Assembly: GCA_964354135.1 (NCBI GenBank)
Contig: CAYGZA010000163.1
Coordinates: 1-14,754, forward strand
Direction: 5' to 3'
DNA from: CAYGZA01 sp964354135
GTDB taxonomy: Bacteria; Planctomycetota; Planctomycetia; Pirellulales; Thermoguttaceae
DNA: 14,754 bases
The first letter of the stretch is position 1. Every line of letters starts with the position of its first letter. A program made the translations under genes and the position numbers. Below are positions 1-6,408 of this stretch, in pieces. The notes under the pieces were generated by a model. That model was not told where the DNA came from and ran no database searches. It was given only the letters and a program-made list of their open reading frames with translations.

Positions 1-558
1 GACCCGGGCGTCGACACGATCGTCGAGGCCGACCGCCGTGGGGCCATCCTCGCCGTGGTACGGCTGGGCAACAAGGACCTCCAAATGCCGGGCACCGGCG
101 GCGAACAAGCGGGTGTGATGCCGGCCTCCTACGCCCAGATGGGTCCTAACGGCGTTCCGATGGGTCCGCAGGGCGTACCGATGCTTGCCGGGGCCGGAAT
201 GGGGCCGGGGACGTACATCGCCGGCGTGAATGGCCCGCAGTATGGAATGCCGATGTCGGGGACCCCGATCGGGCTCCCCGGCCCGCCGCACGTGCCCCTG
301 GGGGCCCCGGCCGGATTCCAGCAGCACACGATGGTCAACCACACGCCCGTCCACCTCCCCGGGCCGACCGACAACGTGCGGATCGACGTCATGCAGAGGC
401 CGGGGATGAGCTATCCGAAGCCGGCCAACCGTGCTTTGATTCTCGAGGAAACGTCGACCGGTCCGCTCTTCTACCGGCAGCCGGCCGACAGCAGCCATCA
501 GTTGATCCGGGGTGGAACCGGCGGGGCTCCTTGTCCCGAGGAAGCCGCGACGAACTGA
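1..558 (+). CDS. Met/Gly/Pro-rich hypothetical protein, 5'-truncated
   Basis: The reading frame is open from base 1 to the TGA at 556-558, so the true start lies before the window and 185 C-terminal residues are visible. I do not recognise the family. After a short stretch beginning DPGVDTIVEADRRG, the protein becomes very rich in Met, Gly and Pro with a few Gln. Two tandem copies of a 21-bp unit (139-159 and 160-180) encode MGP(N/Q)GVP. The tail, with VRIDVMQRPGMSYPKPANR, looks more ordinary and may be folded. No transmembrane segment is visible in this part. It lies 23 nt before a secreted protein and upstream of a lipoprotein on the same strand, so it is probably part of a cell-envelope operon. 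An extracytoplasmic, partly disordered protein is inference from composition and neighbours. Confidence 0.7.
   Translation, partial: DPGVDTIVEADRRGAILAVVRLGNKDLQMPGTGGEQAGVMPASYAQMGPNGVPMGPQGVPMLAGAGMGPGTYIAGVNGPQYGMPMSGTPIGLPGPPHVPLGAPAGFQQHTMVNHTPVHLPGPTDNVRIDVMQRPGMSYPKPANRALILEETSTGPLFYRQPADSSHQLIRGGTGGAPCPEEAATN
139..180 (+). repeat. Tandem 21-bp coding repeat (2 copies)
   Basis: Two adjacent 21-bp units each encode the heptapeptide MGP(N/Q)GVP. They differ mainly at wobble positions and at the N/Q codon. This is an in-frame micro-duplication inside the Met/Gly/Pro-rich protein, and looser MGPG-type echoes follow it. Confidence 0.75.
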
Positions 559-581
559 CCTGAGAACCACCCTCCGCGACC

Positions 582-1391
582 ATGGCTCCCAATCTCTCTC
601 GCCTGCCGAACCGCGTCGCGGACCGCCCCAGCCGAGTTGCCGGCGGGCTCGTCCTGGTAGCCATGATCCTCCTCGGGTCGGCCGTGTGCCTGCCCGCCCA
701 GGAGCCGGGGGTCCACTTCCTGCACCCGGCAGAATTGCCCACGGGAGCGATCGGCAGCCAGCAGCTCCAGCGGGGCGGACCGTTGCCCGGGTTCTTTCAG
801 CCGGTCGAGATCAAGGCCCCCGCCGGGGTCCTGATCTCGCTGGCGGAAGAGGGCCGTTTTGCCGAGCCGCAGCCCGCCCCGGTCCGCGCCGGCATGTTGG
901 TCGGGCAAGTCTATCGCATCTGCGCGTTGAACATCCCGCTTTTCACCGGCGTCGAGGTCTTTCCCACGATCGAGATCGTCGACCGGCTGTACACGCCCCG
1001 CGGGCAAGAGACCCGTTTCGCCGTTCCCATCGAGTTGACCCTGGAAGACCTCCAGTTGGCATTGAGCGGGAAGTACGTCACGCGGGTCGTGTACATCGAG
1101 GACCCGCAGCGGGCATTGCCCGTCTTGGAGAAGGGCGTTCAGGGCTGGTTTGACGTGGGGCCCGGCAAGGACCCCGTGACGGTGGCCGATGCCTTGGGCC
1201 GGCCGGTGGCGATTGTCCGCATGGGCGCCCGGGTGCCGGATCGCGGCGAGGTGCTCGACCCGGCGTTTCTTTTCGGGTGCCCGCCGGTGGTGAAGTATCC
1301 GCCGCGTGCGGAGCCGGCGCCGCCGTCGAAGAGCGCCCCGGCCGCCAGGAGTCCGGCAGGCGCCAAGACCGGGAAGGTGCCGCCCCGATGA
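582..1391 (+). CDS. Secreted hypothetical protein
   Basis: 269 aa. The N-terminus has an Arg-containing n-region followed by a hydrophobic stretch (about residues 20-36, AGGLVLVAMILLGSAV) and a plausible signal-peptidase I site near LPAQ, so export is likely. The body (about 45-230) is beta-rich looking, with hydrophobic strands such as VYRICALNIPLFTGVEVFPTIEIVDRL cut by charged turns. The last 35 residues are a low-complexity Pro/Ala/Lys/Ser tail. I do not recognise a named domain; in planctomycetes such proteins are annotated as conserved hypothetical. No strong Shine-Dalgarno precedes the ATG at 582, but a later ATG would destroy the signal peptide. Its TGA overlaps the ATG of the next gene (ATGA, 1388-1391), so the two are probably translationally coupled and may act together in the envelope. 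Confidence 0.8.
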   Translation: MAPNLSRLPNRVADRPSRVAGGLVLVAMILLGSAVCLPAQEPGVHFLHPAELPTGAIGSQQLQRGGPLPGFFQPVEIKAPAGVLISLAEEGRFAEPQPAPVRAGMLVGQVYRICALNIPLFTGVEVFPTIEIVDRLYTPRGQETRFAVPIELTLEDLQLALSGKYVTRVVYIEDPQRALPVLEKGVQGWFDVGPGKDPVTVADALGRPVAIVRMGARVPDRGEVLDPAFLFGCPPVVKYPPRAEPAPPSKSAPAARSPAGAKTGKVPPR

Positions 1392-2653
1392 ACGAGTTCT
1401 CGCGGACCAGTGCGACCGAGCAGCAGTTCCCGCGGCTTTGGCGGTTGATCGTGGTTGCACTGGGGGCCCTCATTCTCTGCTCGTGCCGCGGTCCGCGGGA
1501 CGGGAGAGAAATCCGTACCGCGTCGTCCGGACCGGGTCATTCCGCACTCATCCCTCATCCTTCATCCTTCAACCTTCCTCAATCCCCCCCTGCCCTGCCC
1601 CAAGCCGCTTACACCGGCGTGCCGGCGGACCCAGCGGCGGGTGGTTACCCCCCGGTCGCCGCCGCACCGACGGCACAGTACGGAGTCCCTGTTCCCTACG
1701 CGCCCGCGGGCCCTTGGGCGCCGCCGGGGATCTCTCAGCCGTGGCCGCAGGATGAGTATCTGGCCGACGGCGGCGACAGCGGCCTGAAGGCCGACGTGAC
1801 ACGCGACGGGCAAGTCCGGGGCCTGGACGCACAGGACACGATCGCCCATTACGACACGCTCGATGGCCGGACGATGGTGGAACCGAGCAATCGCGTCCAC
1901 GTTTACAGCCCCCGGTTTCGCGCGGTCCGCCAGGTCGTGAGCTTGCGGGAAAACGAGCAACTGGATCGCTCGTCCGGCGTCTATGCCCCGGTGCAACCGG
2001 TGGGCCACGGCGAGGTGCTGACCGCCGGCACGAACAAGCAGAACATCCAAACCGCCCGCCAGGTCAGCCAGAAGTCGCTCACCACCTTCCGCACCCGGCA
2101 GTGGGACGGCCTGATGTCCGGCGCGATTCGGGCCGGGGCCTTCCAGGACGCCTTCCTCCCGTACGAGAACTTCACGGTCATCCGCACGGGCAAGTTCGAG
2201 GCGCGCGAGATGACCGCGCTGGCGCGGGGCACGGCGGCGGCGATCACCTGGTCGCACGTGCAGGCGGTGCAGGTGGTCTTGGATCAGAAAGCGGCGATCG
2301 CCTCGGTCGGCAATCAGAAGGTGGAGACGATCTTCACGGTCAAGGAGCCGCCCGCCCAGCCCAAGCTCCGCCTGATTAAGGTGGCTTCGACCCAGTTGGC
2401 CGAGCCGGGCGACACGGTGGACTTCACCCTCCGCTTCGACAACGTCGGCAACCAGCCGATCGGCAACGTCACGATCGTCGACAATCTCACCACGCGGCTG
2501 GAATACGTGGCGGGAAGCGCGCAGGCGAGCGTGGCCGCCGACTTCTCCACGCAGCGCAATCCGGAAGACTCCCTGGTGCTGCGATGGGAGATCACGGAGC
2601 CGGTGCAGCCGGGCCGCGGCGGCATCCTCCGCTTCACCTGCCGCGTCCGCTGA
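1388..2653 (+). CDS. Lipoprotein with C-terminal DUF11 domain
   Basis: 421 aa. The ATG at 1388 was chosen over earlier in-frame starts because it overlaps the upstream TGA (ATGA), has AAGG about 10 nt upstream, and begins directly with a lipoprotein signal: hydrophobic LIVVALGALIL, then the lipobox L30-C-S-C33, with Cys33 the likely lipidation site. Residues 50-125 are low-complexity Pro/Ala/Gly. Part of this (about 51-71) is encoded by pyrimidine-rich repeat-like DNA (see repeat at 1538-1601). Residues 130-320 form a polar central region with no named domain. Residues 325-420 match the DUF11 type (LRLIKVASTQLAEPGDTVDF, then DNVGNQPIGNVTIVDNL, ending in a beta strand), an immunoglobulin-like module common in surface proteins. 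The protein probably sits in an outer or inner membrane leaflet with DUF11 exposed. Partner and substrate are unknown. Confidence 0.85.
   Translation: MNEFSRTSATEQQFPRLWRLIVVALGALILCSCRGPRDGREIRTASSGPGHSALIPHPSSFNLPQSPPALPQAAYTGVPADPAAGGYPPVAAAPTAQYGVPVPYAPAGPWAPPGISQPWPQDEYLADGGDSGLKADVTRDGQVRGLDAQDTIAHYDTLDGRTMVEPSNRVHVYSPRFRAVRQVVSLRENEQLDRSSGVYAPVQPVGHGEVLTAGTNKQNIQTARQVSQKSLTTFRTRQWDGLMSGAIRAGAFQDAFLPYENFTVIRTGKFEAREMTALARGTAAAITWSHVQAVQVVLDQKAAIASVGNQKVETIFTVKEPPAQPKLRLIKVASTQLAEPGDTVDFTLRFDNVGNQPIGNVTIVDNLTTRLEYVAGSAQASVAADFSTQRNPEDSLVLRWEITEPVQPGRGGILRFTCRVR
1538..1601 (+). repeat. Pyrimidine-rich repeat-like DNA inside the lipoprotein gene
   Basis: The + strand here is almost purely pyrimidine, built from CATCC and TTCATCC-like units (CTCATCCCTCATCCTTCATC at its core), and ends in CCCCTGCCCTGCCCC (1587-1601). 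That 15-mer occurs again at two non-coding places in this window. Such tracts usually lie between genes in planctomycetes (from memory). Here the tract is in frame and encodes a stretch around HSALIPHPSSFNLPQ just after the lipidation site. Confidence 0.6.
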
Positions 2654-2676
2654 CGCGACCCTGTAGGATTCACCGC

Positions 2677-2719
2677 AGAGGCCCGGGGTGCTCAGAGTAA
2701 GAATGCCTCTCCCCGGGCC
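2677..2719 (+). terminator. Competing hairpins after the envelope operon (terminator or attenuator candidate)
   Basis: GGCCCGGGG (2680-2688) pairs perfectly with CCCCGGGCC (2711-2719). AGAGGC (2677-2682) pairs with GCCTCT (2705-2710). The stems share bases 2680-2682, so only one can fully form at a time. They lie 23 nt after the lipoprotein stop. No clear U-run follows, so intrinsic termination is uncertain. Confidence 0.4.
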
Positions 2720-2740
2720 CTTCGTGGCTCGCCCGCCCGA

Positions 2741-2769
2741 TTGCCGCCGTCTTGTCTTTCTCGCATAAT
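2741..2769 (+). promoter_or_regulatory. Candidate sigma70-type promoter
   Basis: TTGCCG (2741-2746), a 17-bp spacer, then CATAAT (2764-2769). The -35 is moderate and the -10 matches five of six consensus bases. It would start transcription near 2776 and give a leader of about 125 nt carrying the inverted repeat before the ATG at 2902. Confidence 0.45.
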
Positions 2770-2780
2770 GGTGTGAGTGG

Positions 2781-2850
2781 CAAGGCACTTGGATGAGTCC
2801 TCGCGGCGGCACGGGCCGTGACCCCCAAGGAGAACCCTTCAAGTGCCTTG
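2781..2850 (+). repeat. 10-bp perfect inverted repeat in leader
   Basis: CAAGGCACTT (2781-2790) and AAGTGCCTTG (2841-2850) are exact reverse complements separated by 50 nt. Two or three more pairs, one of them G-U, can extend the stem inwards. It lies between the candidate promoter and the start of the nucleotidyltransferase module, so it could be a leader structure or a two-site operator. Confidence 0.6.
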
Positions 2851-2901
2851 ATCGCCTTTCTCGGTCGTCTCTTGGTACCTTTGCGCAAGACCGGCTCCGC
2901 G

Positions 2902-3144
2902 ATGCTCTCCGACACTGCTCCGGACGTCGAGAACCTTCAGATCGCACTCCTCCGCAAGGCAAGCGTGGCCGAGCGGATCGCCTTGGTGCGCCGCCTCAGC
3001 GCGATGGCGATCGGACTCGCGCGACGTGCGATTGCCCGCGCTCATCCCGGCTTGAGCCCGGCGGAACTGGACGCTAAATTCGTGGAGCTGCACTACGGGG
3101 AGCCACTGGCCGCAGGGCTCCGCAAGCACCTAAACCTCCGATGA
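2902..3144 (+). CDS. Small helical protein paired with nucleotidyltransferase
   Basis: 80 aa, starting at the ATG at 2902 (MLSDTAPDVENLQIALLRKA). I chose this start because small proteins of this type next to nucleotidyltransferases begin near M-x-SDT-x-P. The upstream GTG at 2818 has no ribosome site; neither does 2902, so initiation may be weak. The protein is predicted mostly alpha-helical and ends with the recognisable LSPAELDAKFVELHYGEPLA and a short basic tail. It shows no DNA-binding motif, membrane segment or catalytic signature. Its TGA overlaps the ATG of the nucleotidyltransferase (ATGA, 3141-3144), which implies coupled translation and probably a shared complex. It could be a toxin-antitoxin-like or regulatory partner; that is inference and the biochemical role is unknown. 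Confidence 0.75.
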   Translation: MLSDTAPDVENLQIALLRKASVAERIALVRRLSAMAIGLARRAIARAHPGLSPAELDAKFVELHYGEPLAAGLRKHLNLR

Positions 3145-3731
3145 GCAAGCTCTCGCCTGACGCCTGGGAAGCCCTCACTCCCGTGGTGAGGGCATTGGAA
3201 CGCCTTGAGGTGGACTACTATCTCGGCGGATCGATTGCCAGTTCTGCTTACGGCCTCGCCAGAACGACGCTGGACGCGGATCTCGTCGCTCATCTGGCTC
3301 CCCGGCACGCGAGCCCGCTGGTCGAGGCTCTGCAGTCCTCCTACTATATCGCCCCCCACGCGGTCAGCGAGGCCATTCTGCGGAAATCGTGCTTCAATGT
3401 CCTGCACCTGCCGACGATGTTCAAAGTGGATGTCTTCGTATTGAAGGACCGCCCTTACGACCGTGCCGCGATGCAGCGGGCCCGCAAGGAGAACCTGGAC
3501 GTCGACGAGCCGAGCGCCGAATTCCGCCTCGCCTCTGCGGAGGACGTCGTGCTCAGCAAGTTGGAGTGGTTCCGGCTGGGGAACGAAGTCTCCCAGTCTC
3601 AGTGGCGCGACGTGATCGGCGTGCTGAAGGTGCAAGGGGGTTCTCTCGACCAGAAGTATCTCTCGCAATGGGCGGCCTCTCTGGGAATCGCCGACCTGCT
3701 GGAAAGGGCCCGGAGAGAGGCGGGAACCTGA
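3141..3731 (+). CDS. AbiEii/DUF6036-type nucleotidyltransferase
   Basis: 196 aa. The N-terminal half has the polymerase-beta-like nucleotidyltransferase signature: YYLGGSIASSAYG with the GGS loop at 28-31, RTTLDADLV with acidic pair D45 and D47, and a third carboxylate in FKVDVF (D97). The C-terminal part has RLASAEDVVLSKLEWFRLGN (about 129-148), typical of AbiEii/MenT-like and DUF6036 proteins, where the conserved Lys and downstream Asp (K140, D157) lie near the active site. All catalytic positions look intact. Related proteins transfer nucleotides to RNA or protein and act as toxins in abortive-infection or type IV-like toxin-antitoxin pairs; others are uncharacterised. The partner here is the coupled 80-aa protein upstream rather than an AbiEi-like winged-helix antitoxin, so calling it a toxin would be speculation. 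No downstream gene is coupled to it. Confidence 0.85.
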   Translation: MSKLSPDAWEALTPVVRALERLEVDYYLGGSIASSAYGLARTTLDADLVAHLAPRHASPLVEALQSSYYIAPHAVSEAILRKSCFNVLHLPTMFKVDVFVLKDRPYDRAAMQRARKENLDVDEPSAEFRLASAEDVVLSKLEWFRLGNEVSQSQWRDVIGVLKVQGGSLDQKYLSQWAASLGIADLLERARREAGT

Positions 3732-3821
3732 AGAGGCCGGCGGGTTTCTCGACTTCGCCCTCCAGGGAACGCCCGCATTTCCGTTATTGGGGTGTTCTCG
3801 GCGGCTTGACGGTTTTCGGCC

Positions 3822-3851
3822 TTGACCCGGAAGGCGGTTGCGGCCTAAAGT
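3822..3851 (+). promoter_or_regulatory. Candidate sigma70-type promoter
   Basis: TTGACC (3822-3827), an 18-bp spacer, then TAAAGT (3846-3851). A second TTGACG at 3806 is too far away to pair with this -10. It lies 44 nt before the GTG at 3895 and probably drives the phosphohexomutase-like, aminotransferase and cupin genes. Confidence 0.5.
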
Positions 3852-3861
3852 CCCCCGCACT

Positions 3862-3876
3862 CCCCTGCCCTGCCCC
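3862..3876 (+). repeat. CCCCTGCCCTGCCCC repeat, copy 2
   Basis: The 15-mer CCCCTGCCCTGCCCC is identical to those at 1587-1601 and 7641-7655. Here it lies between the -10 box and the GGAGG ribosome site of the next gene, inside the short untranslated leader. Confidence 0.7.
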
Positions 3877-3894
3877 GCTTGGAGGCCCGGCATC

Positions 3895-5166
3895 GTGCTG
3901 CCGCAACAGGAACTGCTCGAACCGTACCGCTGTCCCGGCGAGAAGGCCGGGATCTCCCGGGCCGTCCACCTCGGGCGCATGGCCCGATTCTACCCGGATT
4001 GTTGCCGGTGTCGGCACCGGGAGGATACGGGGCCGCTGTCGCCCCGGCAGGTCAAGCGGTTGCAGGCTACCTGGCAGCGGGCGGAAGCGAAGCTGCCCTT
4101 CGAGGGGGAGCTTGCAGCCGGCGAGTATCTTCAAGCGTCCACCCCGGCTGCGGCCCGAGAAACCGGCGCTGCGTTTGCCGTCTGGCTCCACGGTCAAGAC
4201 GGCGGTTCCGCCGAAGCTCCGGTTGTGGTCGTGGGCGCGGACGGGCGCCCGCTCACACCGGAGTCTCTGGCTGCCGCCACCGAGGGGCTCCGTTGGGCGG
4301 GCTGTCACGTGGTCGACGTGGGGCCGGTCACGGCGGCCTGCTTGGCGTTTGCCGTCCACCACCTTCAGGCCGACGGCGGCGTCCTGGTTGCCGGTCCCGG
4401 CCGGCGGGAGCGGGCGGCGGGGCTGAAGTTCTGGTGCCGCCTCGCCCGGCCGTTGTCGCCGGGCGGCCCGTGGGACGACATCCGGCGGATGGGCCGCATT
4501 GGGGTTGACCGCCCCACCCGGCGCTACGGCTCGCTCCGCCGTTTCGACGCGGGGGGCCGCTACCTCGCTTCGTTCGGCGATTCTTATCACGCGCTGCGGC
4601 CGTTGCGCATCGGCCTGGATGCGGCTTGCCCGCCGCTGGTCGGCTATCTCGGGCAGCTCGCAAGCCGGGTCGCCTGCCGGATCCTTCCTTGCCCGACAGC
4701 GCCGCGGCCGTTGACAGAGACGTTCCGCCGGGAGAAAGCCCACTTCGCTCTCCGCGTGGACGGGGATGGCGAGTGCTGCCAGGCAGTGGACGAATCCGGC
4801 CGCGAGGTGCCGCCGGAGCAACTCTTCCTGCTCGTGGCCCGAGAGGTCTTGAGGGCCGGAGAAGGTGCCGGAAAAGGCGGAGCCGTCGTGCTCGAAGAGG
4901 GATGGCTCGAGCATACGGCCGAGGCAGTCCGCACCTTGGGTGGGCGCCCGGTTTGGAGTCCGCCCCTCCGCGCGGAGGTGGATCGGCAGATGCGGGAACA
5001 CCGCGCCATCCTGGGCGGCGGTTCCGGCGGCCGGATCTGGTATTACGAGCCTGGAGCGTACTCCGCGGCCGACGCCTTGCGGACCGTCACGCTGCTACTG
5101 CAAATCCTCAGCCGGAGCGACCGCCCGTTTTCGCAGATCCTCGACGTCGCCCAGACCGCGCGATAA
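3895..5166 (+). CDS. Phosphohexomutase-fold protein lacking the catalytic serine motif
   Basis: 423 aa from GTG 3895, preceded by GGAGG at 3881-3885 (9-nt spacing). An upstream TTG at 3838 has no such site and would translate the promoter. The middle follows phosphomannomutase/phosphoglucomutase order: VVVVGADGRPLTPESLAAAT (110-129, equivalent to the GRDxR strand), then QADGGVLVAG (158-167). Where active enzymes have TASHNP with the phosphoserine, this protein has AGPGRRERAAGLKFW (166-180), with no Ser. The metal loop is partly kept as VDGDGE (D289, D291, E293) but lacks the usual following Arg. The sugar loop GGExSGH is replaced by GGGSGGR (374-380). An N-terminal Cys-rich segment (RCPG at 12-15 and YPDCCRCR at 33-40) could bind metal. 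It is probably a non-catalytic or re-purposed relative, perhaps a sensor or scaffold. The aminotransferase follows 44 nt later. Confidence 0.75.
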   Translation: MLPQQELLEPYRCPGEKAGISRAVHLGRMARFYPDCCRCRHREDTGPLSPRQVKRLQATWQRAEAKLPFEGELAAGEYLQASTPAAARETGAAFAVWLHGQDGGSAEAPVVVVGADGRPLTPESLAAATEGLRWAGCHVVDVGPVTAACLAFAVHHLQADGGVLVAGPGRRERAAGLKFWCRLARPLSPGGPWDDIRRMGRIGVDRPTRRYGSLRRFDAGGRYLASFGDSYHALRPLRIGLDAACPPLVGYLGQLASRVACRILPCPTAPRPLTETFRREKAHFALRVDGDGECCQAVDESGREVPPEQLFLLVAREVLRAGEGAGKGGAVVLEEGWLEHTAEAVRTLGGRPVWSPPLRAEVDRQMREHRAILGGGSGGRIWYYEPGAYSAADALRTVTLLLQILSRSDRPFSQILDVAQTAR

Positions 5167-5172
5167 CATGGA

Positions 5173-5197
5173 AATGACCAAGGCCCAATGACCAAGG
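5173..5197 (+). repeat. 11-bp direct repeat before the aminotransferase
   Basis: AATGACCAAGG occurs twice (5173-5183 and 5187-5197), offset by 14 bp, and fills most of the 44-nt gap between two genes. It resembles ATGACCAA-type intergenic filler that I associate with planctomycetes. The second copy supplies the only purine-rich stretch (AAGGA) upstream of the next start codon. Confidence 0.6.
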
Positions 5198-5210
5198 ATG
5201 CGCCTCCGCT

Positions 5211-6326
5211 ATGTCCAGCCGCTGGATTGCCGAACGCACGCACTGTTTCGACAGCTCGGGCATCCGCAAGGTCTTTGACCTGGGGGCGAAGCTGGCCGAC
5301 CCGATCAACCTGTCCATTGGCCAGCCCGACTTCGACGTGCCCGAGGAAATCCGCCGGGCGGCGATCGACGCCATTGAAAGCGGCAAGAATACGTACGCGC
5401 TCACCCAAGGGATGCCGGTCCTCCGCGACAAGCTCCAGGCCCGAGTCGATCTGGAGTACGGCCATGCCGACCGCGAGGTGTTCGTCACCTCCGGGACCAG
5501 CGGCGGCCTGGTCCTGGCGATGCTGGCCCTGGTCGATCCCGGCGACGAGGTGATCGTCTTCGACCCGTACTTCGTGATGTACGACGCCCTGGCGGCCCTG
5601 GTCGGCGGGAAAGTGGTGTACGTGGACACCTATCCCGATTTCCACATCGACCCGGACCGCGTCGCGGCGGCGATCACTTCCCGGACCAAGATGATCCTGT
5701 TCAACAGCCCGGCCAATCCGACCGGCGCCGTGGCCGCCGAGGAGGAAGTCCGGGGGCTGGCCCTATTGGCCGCCGAGCGGGACGTGGTGCTGGTGAGCGA
5801 CGAGATCTATCACGCCTTCTGCTACGACGAGCCGTTCGTCTCCCCTGCCCGCTTCAATCCGCAGACGCTGGTGGTCGACGGCTTCAGCAAGACCTACGGG
5901 ATGCCGGGCTGGCGCCTGGGCTTCGTACACGGGCCCGGGGCGATCATCCAGCAGATGATCAAGCTCCAGCAGTACAGTTTCGTGTGCGCCCCGCACCCGT
6001 TTCAATGGGCCGGGGCCGCCGCGATGGACGTGGACGTGAGCGCCCATATCGACCACTATCGCCGCAAGCGCGACATGCTGGTCGAGGGACTGGCCGGCCG
6101 GTACGAGCTGGTCTGTCCCCGCGGGGCCTTCTACGCATTTCCCAAGGCACCCTGGGGCACCGGCACTGACTTCGTGGCGAGGGCAATCGAAGAGCACCAG
6201 CTCTTGATCATCCCGGGCAACGTCTTCAGCCGGCGGGACACGCACTTCCGCATCTCCTACGCTGCGGACGACGCGGTGATCGAGCGGGGGATCGACGCCC
6301 TGCGGAAGCTGAACGGCCTTGCGTGA
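5211..6326 (+). CDS. Class I/II PLP-dependent aminotransferase
   Basis: 371 aa, fold type I, normal family length. Visible motifs: substrate-side INLSIGQPDFDVP (32-44), YALTQGMPVLRDKL (62-75), cofactor-binding SGTSGGL (94-100), NSPANPTGA (165-173), SDEIYH (196-201) with the PLP-pyridine Asp197 and Tyr200, the Schiff-base Lys in FSKTYGMPGWRLG (K227, with R235), and the carboxylate-binding Arg in HFRISYA near the C-terminus. All catalytic residues are present, so it should be an active cytoplasmic enzyme. The subfamily resembles aspartate/aromatic or kynurenine-type aminotransferases; the amino-acid substrate cannot be set from sequence. The ATG at 5211 has only AAGGA 12 nt upstream, a weak and long-spaced ribosome site. 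It is probably cotranscribed with the phosphohexomutase-like gene and followed by the cupin gene. Confidence 0.9.
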   Translation: MSSRWIAERTHCFDSSGIRKVFDLGAKLADPINLSIGQPDFDVPEEIRRAAIDAIESGKNTYALTQGMPVLRDKLQARVDLEYGHADREVFVTSGTSGGLVLAMLALVDPGDEVIVFDPYFVMYDALAALVGGKVVYVDTYPDFHIDPDRVAAAITSRTKMILFNSPANPTGAVAAEEEVRGLALLAAERDVVLVSDEIYHAFCYDEPFVSPARFNPQTLVVDGFSKTYGMPGWRLGFVHGPGAIIQQMIKLQQYSFVCAPHPFQWAGAAAMDVDVSAHIDHYRRKRDMLVEGLAGRYELVCPRGAFYAFPKAPWGTGTDFVARAIEEHQLLIIPGNVFSRRDTHFRISYAADDAVIERGIDALRKLNGLA

Positions 6327-6327
6327 T

Positions 6328-6357
6328 TCCGGGAGGGCGAGGCTCCCGCCGGCAGCG
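6328..6357 (+). repeat. Hairpin repeat of CGGGAGGGC type, copy 1
   Basis: CGGGAG (6330-6335) pairs with CTCCCG (6343-6348) across a 7-nt loop, directly after the aminotransferase stop. A related copy (TCCGGGAGGGC, then GCCCCCGCC) occurs at 9714-9746. No U-run follows. It may serve as a weak 3'-end hairpin or be a dispersed repeat. Confidence 0.5.
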
Positions 6358-6408
6358 GCGTGTCCGCGGCAGCGCTTCTTCGTACAATGCGCGCAGGAGG
6401 TAAATCCT

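Larger units (their letters stand above)
2654..2901. other. Intergenic region with hairpins, promoter and leader
   Basis: 248 bases without a confident gene. It holds two mutually exclusive hairpins just after the lipoprotein stop (2677-2719), a sigma70-like promoter (2741-2769) and a long inverted repeat (2781-2850). An in-frame GTG at 2818 could extend the next protein by 28 residues, but there is no Shine-Dalgarno and the extension is unlike the family. Confidence 0.6.

Noticed and set aside
1562..2962. 466-aa open frame on the minus strand
   Set aside because: It is antisense to the DUF11 lipoprotein and to the promoter and leader of the next genes. Its Arg/His/Asp-rich sequence has no recognisable domain.
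3838..3894. TTG start extending the phosphohexomutase-like protein by 19 residues
   Set aside because: No ribosome site precedes it, it would translate the -10 box and the 15-bp repeat, and the GTG at 3895 has GGAGG at good spacing.
3784..5001. 405-aa open frame on the minus strand
   Set aside because: It is antisense to the phosphohexomutase-like gene, which has recognisable motifs and a good ribosome site.
6383..6388. TACAAT as a promoter for the cupin gene
   Set aside because: No -35 lies 16-18 bp upstream, and the start would fall on the ribosome site itself.
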